64,000 bases of DNA. Source: Bacteroidales bacterium. Its GTDB lineage: Bacteria > Bacteroidota > Bacteroidia > Bacteroidales > UBA932. The stretch lies in the NCBI GenBank assembly GCA_017469745.1, contig JAFUFS010000059.1, positions 1-64,000 on the forward strand, written 5' to 3'. The translations under genes and the position numbers were made by a program. This document shows positions 27,498-38,284 of this stretch, piece by piece. The stretch's first letter is position 1. Every line of letters begins with the position of its first letter. Below the pieces are notes generated by a model. It was not told the origin of the DNA, ran no database searches, and saw only the letters and a program-made list of their open reading frames with translations.

Positions 27498-28287
27498 CTG
27501 TTTTAGGGTGATAGACTTGTTCGTAGGCCTCCCGCCTGATCTGTGCCTTGGTTTTTCCGGTCCTCTTCGTGATCTGGAAATACAGTCCGGCAGTGACCAT
27601 GACGTCGAACGGATAGGCGAAACGGTAGAAGTCCTTGTTGAAGTAGTCGGGGTCGTAAAGCGTTCCCCATGAATATCTTACGTTGCCGTTGACATGGAAT
27701 TCCACAGGATCGAAGACTATTCCGAAACCGATGCCTCCGGTGAGTCCGTAGTCCAGCCTCCTGTCCCAATCCATGAATGAGTGCCTGTACTCTTCCAGCA
27801 CGTTTTTCCCTATCCTTTCAATGCTGAGACGGTAGCCTCCGTAGATACCCATGTCGGCCATCACCTTGAAATGCAGGCCGTCCGAGTGGAAGTGGGCCAT
27901 GAAGGGGACTTCTGCATATTCAATGACGGCCTTTTCTGCTCCTTCCAGGGTAGGGGTGATTCCTGTCTCCTTGTTTTCCTTGAACTGATAGCCTTCATGG
28001 CTGTAACGTGCTCCTAACTTGAAACCGAAATTTGGACTTCCGTCGAAGAGTTTGCCGTACTTCAGGACGAAGATTCCGAAAGTGTTCGGGGCGAACATGT
28101 TCGTCTGGGTCTTGGAAGGATTGAACTGCATCCTGCTTACGGAGGCTCCGTATTCGGCTCCGATGATCGTGTAGTCATTGAGGGAGAAGACTCTCCGCAG
28201 GGAATCCTTCGGGTCCTGCGCCCACGTAAGGACTGACGTGAGTGCGGCCACCATTATCAATAAGACTGTTTTCCTGACTGTTTCCAT
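27469..28287 (-). CDS. PorT-like outer-membrane beta-barrel protein
   Basis: A 272-aa exported protein: signal peptide (about 1-23, VLLIMVAALTSVLTWAQ) followed by alternating beta strands (IIGAEYGASVSRMQF, FGFKLGARYSHEGYQF, GLHFKVMADMGIYGGYRLS, YGLTGGIGFGIVF, VMVTAGLYFQI). It ends in a basic then acidic tail rather than the usual C-terminal aromatic residue. The fold matches the OMP_b-brl_2/PorT-like family of small Bacteroidota barrels, some of which serve type IX secretion, but nothing here fixes that role. It is 2 bp downstream of the Ig-like lipoprotein gene and overlaps ispG by 29 bp, so the three form a run. Confidence 0.7.
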   Translation of the reverse strand: METVRKTVLLIMVAALTSVLTWAQDPKDSLRRVFSLNDYTIIGAEYGASVSRMQFNPSKTQTNMFAPNTFGIFVLKYGKLFDGSPNFGFKLGARYSHEGYQFKENKETGITPTLEGAEKAVIEYAEVPFMAHFHSDGLHFKVMADMGIYGGYRLSIERIGKNVLEEYRHSFMDWDRRLDYGLTGGIGFGIVFDPVEFHVNGNVRYSWGTLYDPDYFNKDFYRFAYPFDVMVTAGLYFQITKRTGKTKAQIRREAYEQVYHPKTDADTDSESR

Positions 28288-28288
28288 C

Positions 28289-30097
28289 TCAATCCTCCTT
28301 CTTGAAACCCATGAATTCAGTCATGTTCAGATCCTGGGAAATCTCACTCCTCTCCGGGATGTCGAAAGTGTCGGAATCATTAGTCCTGAGGAATTTGACC
28401 TTCTCCGGCTGCCGGTGTTTCAGGAGATTGCCGGTGTCCACGATTCCGTTGCGGTTCGCATCCTCGGTGATCCTTATGCAGTACTTGCCTTTCTTGAGGT
28501 AGGGGAATAGAAGGGCCTGGTCCGAATCGATGATGTACTGCCGGATCGTCTTCGACTTTTTCTCGTCCAGCATCTCGACTATGAATTTCCTGTCAACGTC
28601 GGTGACATTCAGGGTAAAGGAACTCAGTTCTTCTCCTTTCGGGAGGGAAACCTTGACCTGCGTGCTGTCGTTCCAATGCCCGTTGATGTCCCTGAATGAC
28701 CTCTGGGGGACCTTGAATATGTAGTCGTAGCCCTGCATGATCTGGACCTCCGGCTTGATGATGTAGCGTCTTATGTTGAGCGAGTCCCTTTCGATTGAAA
28801 AGCGCTCTTCCTGCTCTATCTGCTTGGGATTGACGGACTTGAAGCTCAATGTGTCGAAATCCCCGAGGAAAGGAGGATCCACGAATTCCATGATTATTCC
28901 GTTCTGTTCGAAGGTCTCAGGTTCCGCCTTGAGCGTTATCGGGCAGACGGTGTCCTGATGTTCGACCTTTTTTCTCTGGGTCCGACCTTTGGGCTTGTTT
29001 TCGTCGATAAGTTTGAAGTCTTCTGTGACAGGATTCAGGACTCCGAGAGTGTCAGTCTTCCAGTAGTTGACGAACAGATGGAGGGTGTCAGGAATCTCTC
29101 CGGAATCGTTGATCCAGAGCAGGAGACTGTCCTGCTGGATGTTGAATTCGCTGATGATTTTTTCGGAAGGGAAACCTTTGAACCAGAGTGAGTCGATCCT
29201 GACTTCAGGTGCCATGAAAGTAATGTAGGCGCCTCTGTCTGAGGTCCTTTTCTTGTTCATTACCATCTGTTTCGAGGGTTTCTCCTTGAATACGACCAGG
29301 TCGATCTCTGACTTTCTGGAAAGGCAGGCAGTCGTGTCCTTCATGTCGAACTTCTTGAGTTCATAGGCATCTTCGGATACCACATTGACCGGCCTGAAAA
29401 GGGAATCGAGAAAAGCGATCCGGTCCTCGTCAGGATCATAGATATTGTTCCCGTTGGCGTCGACCACCGCATAAGCCCTGTACAGGGTGTCCTTGATGTT
29501 CCTTAATGTGAAGAATCCCCAGTTGTCGGTCTTTACTGCTGCGACAGGCCGTCTCAGCATGACGGCAGAGTCTGCGTGGTCCTTGTAAAGCATGACGGTT
29601 GCTCCCTTGACCGGCATGAGGTTGTTGCAGTCGTAGACGCTTCCTGAGACATACATGGAATCAGCCGTGTCACCGGTGGAGAACCATGTCGTGAAGCCGG
29701 GGAACAGATTGCCTTCGTTATTGTCTGCTACGGCTCCGGTAAGGTCTACCGTGTAGGTAATGTCCGGCAGCAGGTCTTCTTCGAAGTAGACTACAAGGCT
29801 CTTTCCCTTTATCTTGTACTTGGGAGCCTTGGTCTGGGGAGGGGAGAGGAAGATCCCCTTCGGGTCCTTGACTGTCACATATTCATTGAAAGTGAAAACG
29901 ACCTGGGTCCCGTGTGTCGGCACCTTTGTGCTTCCGGGTTTCGGACTGACCTTGACAATCACAGGCGCCAGGGTGTCCTTGAGGCCTCCGGTAGGAGCCT
30001 GCGTCGTGTTGGCGCATGAATGCGAGAACAATGTCGACAGCAGGACTATGCCCACAGGCAGCAAGGGAAAGTATCTTGAAAGGAATCTTTTCATCAT
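28289..30097 (-). CDS. Envelope lipoprotein with SbsA-type Ig-like domain
   Basis: A 602-aa exported protein. The hydrophobic leader (to about residue 27, FPLLPVGIVLLSTLFSHSC) ends in a Cys that could be lipidated, although SHSC is a poor lipobox. Next comes a Big_5/SbsA Ig-like domain (APVIVKVSPKPGSTKVPTHGTQVVFTFNEYVTVKDPKGIF, about 43-145 overall), a carboxypeptidase-regulatory-like segment (VSGSVYDCNNLMPVKGATVMLYKD) and a C-terminal part with further beta-rich stretches. Proteins of this plan are common in Bacteroidota and uncharacterised. It lies between the rel/spoT gene and a PorT-like gene on the same strand. The start may be Met1 or Met2 (30094). Confidence 0.75.
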   Translation of the reverse strand: MMKRFLSRYFPLLPVGIVLLSTLFSHSCANTTQAPTGGLKDTLAPVIVKVSPKPGSTKVPTHGTQVVFTFNEYVTVKDPKGIFLSPPQTKAPKYKIKGKSLVVYFEEDLLPDITYTVDLTGAVADNNEGNLFPGFTTWFSTGDTADSMYVSGSVYDCNNLMPVKGATVMLYKDHADSAVMLRRPVAAVKTDNWGFFTLRNIKDTLYRAYAVVDANGNNIYDPDEDRIAFLDSLFRPVNVVSEDAYELKKFDMKDTTACLSRKSEIDLVVFKEKPSKQMVMNKKRTSDRGAYITFMAPEVRIDSLWFKGFPSEKIISEFNIQQDSLLLWINDSGEIPDTLHLFVNYWKTDTLGVLNPVTEDFKLIDENKPKGRTQRKKVEHQDTVCPITLKAEPETFEQNGIIMEFVDPPFLGDFDTLSFKSVNPKQIEQEERFSIERDSLNIRRYIIKPEVQIMQGYDYIFKVPQRSFRDINGHWNDSTQVKVSLPKGEELSSFTLNVTDVDRKFIVEMLDEKKSKTIRQYIIDSDQALLFPYLKKGKYCIRITEDANRNGIVDTGNLLKHRQPEKVKFLRTNDSDTFDIPERSEISQDLNMTEFMGFKKED

Positions 30098-30125
30098 AAT
30101 CCTCTACCTACTTCAAAAATCAGGC

Positions 30126-32360
30126 TTATAAGTCGGTCCTTACCACGCTTTGGATGCCGTCGATCGAGCTCAGTTTCCGTATCATCCTTTCCAAGGCGCT
30201 CTTGTCGTGGACATTGAGGTCGATGTAGCCTTCGAATATTCCTTCATCGGAACTCAGGTAAACCTTTCTCATGTTGACGCCCATGACGAGCGAGATGTAT
30301 CTGGAAATCTCATTCAGCAGGCCGACCCGGTCGATTCCCTTGATGGAGAGCCTGGCAGGGAATCCGGTCCTGGCGGTGTCGGTCTCCCACTTGGGGACAA
30401 TGACCCAATCCCCATGCTTCGAAGCTATGCTGTCGGCAACCGGACATGATTTCTTGTGAAGAGTGACTGTCCCGTCCGGAGTCTTGATCCCTATGATGGG
30501 ATCTCCGGGGATAGGGCGGCAGCAGGTTGCTATCACGTAGTTGTTCTTTTCCTTGGAAGCCTGGCTCTGGATGTCCTTTCGCCAGTTGAACAGGTTCGAG
30601 TACCAGGGGCTCTTAGGGGAGGGAATCGCGGAAGACAGGGATTCTGCGAGGGCTGAGTCAGGCTTGATCAGGCCGAGTCCGACGCGGAAGTACAATTCTT
30701 CCGTGTTGCGGCCCGGGATCCCGAAATGCCTGGCCATGAGTTCAGCAGTGTCGTTGTTCATCCTGTAGCCAGCTCCTTCCATCTGCTCTGTGATGGTCTT
30801 CCGGCCTATCTCCACAATCTCCTTCTTCATGCCCTTGAAGTAGTCTATGACTACGTTGCGGGCGTGCCTTGTCTGGAGGAACTGGAGCCATTCGCGCTTC
30901 GGATGCTCGTTCTCAGCCGTGATGATCTCGACCTGGTCTCCGGTCTTGAGGACGTGGGAGAGGGGGACGAGCCTCATGTTGACCTTTGCGGCAATCGCCT
31001 TGTTTCCTATCTCGGTGTGGATGCTGTAGGCAAAGTCCAGGGCTGTGGCTCCCTTGCTGATGGATTTCTGCTCTCCCTTTGGAGTGAAGACGGTGATGTC
31101 CGAACTGACGAGGTCGTTGTGGATAATGTCCAGAAGTTCCAGGGCATTGACATCGGGGCTGACAAGGATTTCCTTGACCTTTGCCAGCCACTTGTCCATC
31201 TCGCTGTCATTTTCGCTGATGTAGCCCTCTTTCTTGTAGGCCCAGTGAGCTGCGATACCTTTCTCGGCGATGTCATCCATCCTCTTGGAACGGATCTGGA
31301 CCTCGATCCATATTCCCTTGTCGCTCATCAGGGTGCAGTGCAGGGCCTCGTAGCCGTTGCTCTTGGGATGCTTGACCCAGTCGCGTACCCTGTCGGGCTT
31401 GTAGCGGTAGATACCGGTGATGATCGAGAATATGTGGTAGCACTGATCCCTTTCGCTCTCCTTGGCCTCTGCGTCAGGAGTAAATACTATCCGAAGGGCA
31501 TAAAGATCGTAGACCTGTTCGAAGGGAATGTTCTTCGTCTGCATCTTGTGCCAGATCGAGTACGGTGTCTTCACCCTCTTGCGGATCTCGAAGTTGAAAC
31601 CGCTCCTGGACAGGGCTTCCTGGATCGGAGTTATGAAATCGTCGATCTGCCTTTCCTGTCCCTCGATGTTCTTGTCGACCAGGGCGGAGATCTCCTTGTA
31701 GGCGTCAGGCTCCTTGTATTTGAGCCAGATATTCTCCATCTCGGACTTGATCTCGTAGAGACCCAGCCTGTGGGCGAGGGGAATGAAGATGAACATCGTT
31801 TCGCTCAGGATCTTGTCCCTCTTGAACTCAGGCATCGAGTCGATGGTCCTGCAGTTGTGGAGCCTGTCGGCCAGCTTGATCAGCACGACCCTGACATCAT
31901 CATTCAGAGTGAGGAGAATCCTCTTGAAATTCTCAGCCTGGAGACTCTCAGAGTAGACATCTTCCAGCCTTTTAGCGCGGTCCTCGTTGTCGAGTACGAT
32001 CTTGATCTTGGTAAGACCGTCGACCAGGCTCGCGATTTTGTCCCCGAAGAGGTTCCTGATGTCATCCACAGTGTAGTCAGTGTCTTCAACGACATCGTGA
32101 AGGAGGGCTGCGGCAATCGACTTGTATCCCAGTCCGATGTTGCTCACGACAATCTTGGCAACCTCAATGGGGTGTATGATGTAGGGACCTCCGGAACGCC
32201 TGCGTACGTCCTTGTGCGCTTCGTTGGCGAAATCGAAGGCTTTCTGGACGACATCCATTTCCTCCTGGTTGGCGCAACGCTTCTGTGCGGCCTCCTTCAG
32301 CTGCGCGTAACTCTCATGGATTACCCTGTAGTCCTCTTCTGTGAATTTCGATAGACTCAT
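30126..32360 (-). CDS. Bifunctional (p)ppGpp synthetase/hydrolase (Rel/SpoT)
   Basis: Makes and degrades the stringent-response alarmone. The start is ATG 32358-32360 (MSLSKFTEEDYR), giving 744 aa; upstream codons lie in the preceding gene. The HD hydrolase domain (about 30-190) has the metal-binding ALLHDVVEDTD (His88-Asp89). The synthetase domain (about 220-380) contains RVKTPYSIWHKMQ, YDLYALRIVF, GYEALHCTL and EVQIRSKRMDDIAEKGIAAHW. TGS (FTPKGEQKSISKGATALDFAYSIH) and a C-terminal ACT domain (RLSIKGIDRVGLLNEISRYIS) follow. An intact HD motif argues for hydrolase activity. The ATG overlaps the stop of yihY by 4 bp. Confidence 0.95.
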   Translation of the reverse strand: MSLSKFTEEDYRVIHESYAQLKEAAQKRCANQEEMDVVQKAFDFANEAHKDVRRRSGGPYIIHPIEVAKIVVSNIGLGYKSIAAALLHDVVEDTDYTVDDIRNLFGDKIASLVDGLTKIKIVLDNEDRAKRLEDVYSESLQAENFKRILLTLNDDVRVVLIKLADRLHNCRTIDSMPEFKRDKILSETMFIFIPLAHRLGLYEIKSEMENIWLKYKEPDAYKEISALVDKNIEGQERQIDDFITPIQEALSRSGFNFEIRKRVKTPYSIWHKMQTKNIPFEQVYDLYALRIVFTPDAEAKESERDQCYHIFSIITGIYRYKPDRVRDWVKHPKSNGYEALHCTLMSDKGIWIEVQIRSKRMDDIAEKGIAAHWAYKKEGYISENDSEMDKWLAKVKEILVSPDVNALELLDIIHNDLVSSDITVFTPKGEQKSISKGATALDFAYSIHTEIGNKAIAAKVNMRLVPLSHVLKTGDQVEIITAENEHPKREWLQFLQTRHARNVVIDYFKGMKKEIVEIGRKTITEQMEGAGYRMNNDTAELMARHFGIPGRNTEELYFRVGLGLIKPDSALAESLSSAIPSPKSPWYSNLFNWRKDIQSQASKEKNNYVIATCCRPIPGDPIIGIKTPDGTVTLHKKSCPVADSIASKHGDWVIVPKWETDTARTGFPARLSIKGIDRVGLLNEISRYISLVMGVNMRKVYLSSDEGIFEGYIDLNVHDKSALERMIRKLSSIDGIQSVVRTDL

Positions 32361-33349
32361 GCTTCTGCTACTTTGTCTCCAACTTGCTGCACAGCCTGGA
32401 TCTCCCTCGCCTTGTCCATCTCGTCGACTGTCTGGAAGGAGTAGGAGAACTGTGCCCCGTAAAGTATGATAAGCCACCCGAACCTGAGCCACATCATGAA
32501 CAGAGGCAGGGCTGCCACCGCCCCATAGACGGCATTGATGTTAGTCACCAAGACCTGTGTCTCGAGGTAGAGGTACTGGAATATCGTGAATGCTATTCCC
32601 GCCCAGAGGGCGCCCTTCAAGGCGAAGCGGTACTCCACATGGGTGGCGGGGATGAACTTATACATCGCAGAAAGTGTCATGACGGCAACGCCGCCGAAGA
32701 TCACCCAACCCAGGAAGGACTTGATCTTGTCGGTCACTCCGATGCTGTTGGGGATGAGATCGAGAACGTGTGAATATACCACCGTCCCTGCGAAGAAGAT
32801 CAGGACGATGAAGGGGATGAGGATCATGATGATTATGTCCATACCGTAACTCTTCAATGCCTTTCTCTGGGGCTTCCTGACGTGCCAGACATTGTTGAAT
32901 ACCTTCTCGACGCGGTTCATCATCCAGATGACCAGCCAGACGAACGAGAGTGCGGTGATGATCCCGAAGAGTCCGGCCTTTGAGGCATTGATGATGTTCG
33001 AGGCAGCATTCATCAGGGTGTCGATGACAGTCTGGCTGATGTCGGCCGAGTACAGGGCGTCCCTAAGGACGTTTTCAAGGCCAAAGCCGCTTGTGACGGC
33101 GAAACTGACCGCTATGAGAGGGACGGCTGCCAGGGTGCAGAAATAGCTCAATGCAACGGACTGGAGCCCTATCTTCTCATCTGCAAAATTCCTGAGCGCG
33201 TCGAGGACGACCTTCAGGTCCCTTATGAACCTGGCCTGGGCCTTGGACAATTCGCTGAGATTGAACTGCCAGATGTCGTGGCCAAGGAACTTCCTCAGCC
33301 ATCGGACATAAGTCTTGATCTTGAAAGAAATCTCGTCGAACTTGCCCAT
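32357..33349 (-). CDS. YihY/BrkB family inner-membrane protein
   Basis: A 330-aa membrane protein when begun at ATG 33349 (MGKFDEISFKIK); the alternative TTG at 33361 would overlap ligA. About six transmembrane helices are visible (SYFCTLAAVPLIAVSFAV, LFGIITALSFVWLVIWMM, IIIMILIPFIVLIFFAGTVV, VIFGGVAVMTLSAMYKF, GALWAGIAFTIFQYLYL, LPLFMMWLRFGWLIILYGAQFSY). The motif VALSYFCTLAAVPL matches the YihY family, once called ribonuclease BN in error. Function is unknown; a transporter role has been suggested. It lies between ligA and rel/spoT, overlapping the latter by 4 bp. Confidence 0.88.
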   Translation of the reverse strand: MGKFDEISFKIKTYVRWLRKFLGHDIWQFNLSELSKAQARFIRDLKVVLDALRNFADEKIGLQSVALSYFCTLAAVPLIAVSFAVTSGFGLENVLRDALYSADISQTVIDTLMNAASNIINASKAGLFGIITALSFVWLVIWMMNRVEKVFNNVWHVRKPQRKALKSYGMDIIIMILIPFIVLIFFAGTVVYSHVLDLIPNSIGVTDKIKSFLGWVIFGGVAVMTLSAMYKFIPATHVEYRFALKGALWAGIAFTIFQYLYLETQVLVTNINAVYGAVAALPLFMMWLRFGWLIILYGAQFSYSFQTVDEMDKAREIQAVQQVGDKVAEA

Positions 33350-33357
33350 CTTGATTC

Positions 33358-35498
<2,141 letters not shown>

Positions 35499-35544
35499 TG
35501 GACGTCAATTACGAACGGACAAAATATTCATAAAACAATCTATC

Positions 35545-36774
35545 ATGAAAGATTCAATAATCATCCTCTGCGGCGGCGGCCCCGCTCCCGGAATGAACAC
35601 TGTCGTGTTCAGTGTGGCCAAGACTTTCCTTAACAATGGTTTCAGGGTCATCGGCCTCCATGGCGGCTACTCCGGACTTTTCAATTCCAATCCCAGGATT
35701 GAAGACATCGACTTTTTCAAGGCCGATTCCTATTTCAACAGGGGTGGCTCCTACCTTCAGATGAGCCGTTTCAAGCCTACGGATGATGATTTCAAGAATA
35801 ATTTCAACCTTTCCCTCTTCCAGGACAACAACATCAAGCTCCTGGTGACCGTAGGTGGTGATGACACTGCTTCTACTGCCAACAGGATCGCCAAGTTCCT
35901 CGAGGCAAAGAACTATCCCATCCGCAACATCCATGTCCCCAAGACTATCGACGATGACCTTCCTCTTCCTGACAACGCTCCAACATTCGGATTCAATTCC
36001 GCGAAGGACGAAGGTGCTCACATCGCCCGCACAGTCTATGAGGATGCCCGCACCTCCGGCAACTGGCTCCTTATCTCTGCCATGGGTCGTTCTGCAGGCC
36101 ACCTTGCTCTCGGAATCGGCGAGGCTACCCACTGCCCCATGACCATCATTCCCGAGATGTTCAACAAGACCACCATCTCAGTCGACAAGATCATCAAGCT
36201 CACCCTTTCGGCCATCCTCAAGAGGAAGCTTCTCGGCATCCCTTACGGTACCGTGGTTGTTGCCGAAGGCGTTTTCCATGACCTTGACGCTGAAGACATC
36301 AAGGCTACCGGCGTCCACATGACCTACGACGAGCACGGCCATCCCGAGCTTGGCAAGATCAGCAAGGCCGTCCTCTTCAACGACATCCTCGAGAAGGAGT
36401 TCAAGAAGGTAGGAATGAAGGTCAAGACCCGTCCCGTGGAGATCGGCTACGATGTCCGCTGCCAGGATCCCGTCGCCTACGACCTTTCCTACTGCACTGA
36501 GCTTGCAATGGGAGTCTATGAACTCTACACCAAGGGTGAGACCGGTTGCATGGTCTATGTCGACGTCAACGGCAACCCCGCTCCTCTGTACCTGAAAGAC
36601 CTCCAGAACGAGGAAGGCAAGATCCCTCCGCGCCGCGTGGACATCGAAGGTGGAATCGCCCGCAACTACTACGGACACATCTGCAACTACATCACTCCCG
36701 CCGATTACGAGGCTGCAAAGGCATTCGTCCCCAATCCTGAGGAGTATGATTTCAAGAAGATACTAAACTGGTAA
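35545..36774 (+). CDS. pfp: PPi-dependent phosphofructokinase
   Basis: Phosphorylates fructose 6-phosphate with pyrophosphate, a reversible glycolytic step. The 409-aa protein has the PFK fold: CGGGPAPGMNTV (9-20), VTVGGDD (101-107) and PKTIDDD (132-138). In the family, a GGDD motif instead of ATP-PFK's GGDG, with Lys in PKTID, marks use of pyrophosphate; the third motif is usually TIDND, here TIDDD. The substrate loop MGRSAGHLAL is conserved. Codon use is strongly biased to C-ending codons, suggesting high expression. It overlaps the convergent GH13 gene by 12 bp and has its terminator inside that gene. Confidence 0.93.
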   Translation: MKDSIIILCGGGPAPGMNTVVFSVAKTFLNNGFRVIGLHGGYSGLFNSNPRIEDIDFFKADSYFNRGGSYLQMSRFKPTDDDFKNNFNLSLFQDNNIKLLVTVGGDDTASTANRIAKFLEAKNYPIRNIHVPKTIDDDLPLPDNAPTFGFNSAKDEGAHIARTVYEDARTSGNWLLISAMGRSAGHLALGIGEATHCPMTIIPEMFNKTTISVDKIIKLTLSAILKRKLLGIPYGTVVVAEGVFHDLDAEDIKATGVHMTYDEHGHPELGKISKAVLFNDILEKEFKKVGMKVKTRPVEIGYDVRCQDPVAYDLSYCTELAMGVYELYTKGETGCMVYVDVNGNPAPLYLKDLQNEEGKIPPRRVDIEGGIARNYYGHICNYITPADYEAAKAFVPNPEEYDFKKILNW

Positions 36775-38283
36775 GACGGAGTATCCGAAGCTTTTCACGG
36801 AGGCGTTCACTTTGAATGCCTCCGTTTTTTTCATTCCGAAGAAGCGGACGGCCTCTTCAGGGATGAATATCTCAACCGACGCATCCGAATTCGAGAAATT
36901 GCACAAGAAAAGCAGGACTCTCTCTCCGTCCCCGCGCATGAAGGCGAAATGATGATCGGGATCGAAACCGTTCGAGGTATGATTGCAGTAGCCTAGATCG
37001 AAGGTCCTGCCGATGGCAACTGCCGGCTCGGCCGCAAGGGAAGCCGCCTTCCTGAACACTTCAAGGGTCTCCTTTTCCTTCGGCTCGAGAACATCGTTGC
37101 CATGAATATATTCATAGAGTCTCCGGATGGAAGCTACGCTCCACCAGTCGAATATGGTTGTCCTGCCGTCCAGGCCGCTGAATCCTTCGGAGTCCATACC
37201 ACGCTCTCCGATTTCCTCTCCGAAATAGATCATGAAGGGAGCTGTGTTGAAGAGCATCGAGGTGCATAGGGGAGCAGGCGTCCTGGAAGCATCCCTGCCA
37301 AAGAAATTTGAAGCGAATCTTTGCTCGTCGTGATTCTCCAGGAAGTTCAGCATCCTGGGCTGCAGGTCTCCCAGCATCTGCCAGTTCCAGGTGATCGCCT
37401 GTGCGGTGCCTTTGCCCTCGACTACAGAGCGAAGGGTGTCGTAGAGCCCGGACTTGTCGTAAAGGAAGTCGAAGCCGACGGTGTCGATGTAGTGGCGGTA
37501 AAGGTCTTTTTGGTACACCTCGGCTATGAATATCACCCCGGGGTACTTGGACTTGACTCTCTCAATCAGCCACTTCATGAACTGCCACGGCACCATCTCC
37601 ACCATGTCGCACCTGAAACCGTCCACGCCCTTTGCGCACCAGAAAAGCACAGCTGAGAGCATCTTGTCCCATGTGGGTGTGTGGAAGTCACAGTAGTTAA
37701 GGCGTATGGTCTCGTACCAGTCATTCTTCCCAGGGAAAGGGGAGAAGCAATTGCCCGAGGCTTTGGCAGGATTCTCATAATAGTCCCCTGCAGAAGCCGG
37801 CAGGACGAGTGGCTGGCCGGGATAGTAATAGAAATCGTTTTCCGGACGCCAATGTACGGAGGGATCGTCTCCCATCCCAAGGCCACCTGATTTACCATAA
37901 TCACGGGAGACATGGTTCGGTACGAAATCGATCAAAGCCTTGAGTCCGGAGGAATGAGTCCTGTTCAACAAAGACTCGAACTCGGACATCCTTTCGCTCG
38001 GATTGTCAGCCAGATAGGGATTGACGTCATAATAGTCGACAATGGCGTAAGGGGAGCCTGCTGCCCCCTTTACGATCGAGGGGAAGGAGGCTGGGCATCC
38101 TTCACATGAATATGTCGTAGCATGGCGGATGATGCCGGTGTACCAGATGTGGGAGACTCCGAGTTCATCACGGAGATAGGCGAGGGTGGCCTCATCGACC
38201 TTGCTGAACTTTCCGCAGAGCTCATCAGCGGAATTGCCCCAAAGCCTTGGCAGCATCTGGTAGACTGTCATTTTCCCTGCCAT
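36763..38283 (-). CDS. GH13 alpha-amylase family enzyme, cytoplasmic
   Basis: A glycoside hydrolase acting on alpha-glucans, 506 aa with no signal peptide, so probably in the cytosol on imported or stored glycogen-type substrates. The four GH13 regions are present: DFVPNHVSRD (119-128), GFRCDMVEM with nucleophile D226, FIAEVYQ with acid/base E255, and FLENHDEQR with D319. A beta-sandwich C-terminal domain follows. The substrate (amylase, neopullulanase or maltodextrin type) cannot be read from the sequence. It lies 2 bp after the receiver/PEP-binding fusion gene and is probably co-transcribed with it. The 3' end overlaps pfp. Confidence 0.9.
   Translation of the reverse strand: MAGKMTVYQMLPRLWGNSADELCGKFSKVDEATLAYLRDELGVSHIWYTGIIRHATTYSCEGCPASFPSIVKGAAGSPYAIVDYYDVNPYLADNPSERMSEFESLLNRTHSSGLKALIDFVPNHVSRDYGKSGGLGMGDDPSVHWRPENDFYYYPGQPLVLPASAGDYYENPAKASGNCFSPFPGKNDWYETIRLNYCDFHTPTWDKMLSAVLFWCAKGVDGFRCDMVEMVPWQFMKWLIERVKSKYPGVIFIAEVYQKDLYRHYIDTVGFDFLYDKSGLYDTLRSVVEGKGTAQAITWNWQMLGDLQPRMLNFLENHDEQRFASNFFGRDASRTPAPLCTSMLFNTAPFMIYFGEEIGERGMDSEGFSGLDGRTTIFDWWSVASIRRLYEYIHGNDVLEPKEKETLEVFRKAASLAAEPAVAIGRTFDLGYCNHTSNGFDPDHHFAFMRGDGERVLLFLCNFSNSDASVEIFIPEEAVRFFGMKKTEAFKVNASVKSFGYSVLPV
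36797..36831 (+). terminator. pfp terminator nested in the GH13 coding sequence
   Basis: A perfect 8-bp stem ACGGAGGC (36797-36804) / GCCTCCGT (36818-36825), 13-nt loop, then a run of T through 36831. It lies 23 bp after the pfp stop and inside the last codons of the minus-strand amylase gene. Confidence 0.9.
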
Positions 38284-38284
38284 C

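Noticed and set aside
30726..32354. A 542-codon open frame on the plus strand
   Set aside because: It lies entirely opposite the rel/spoT gene, which has full domain matches; the antisense product has no recognisable domain. Codon bias explains the open frame.
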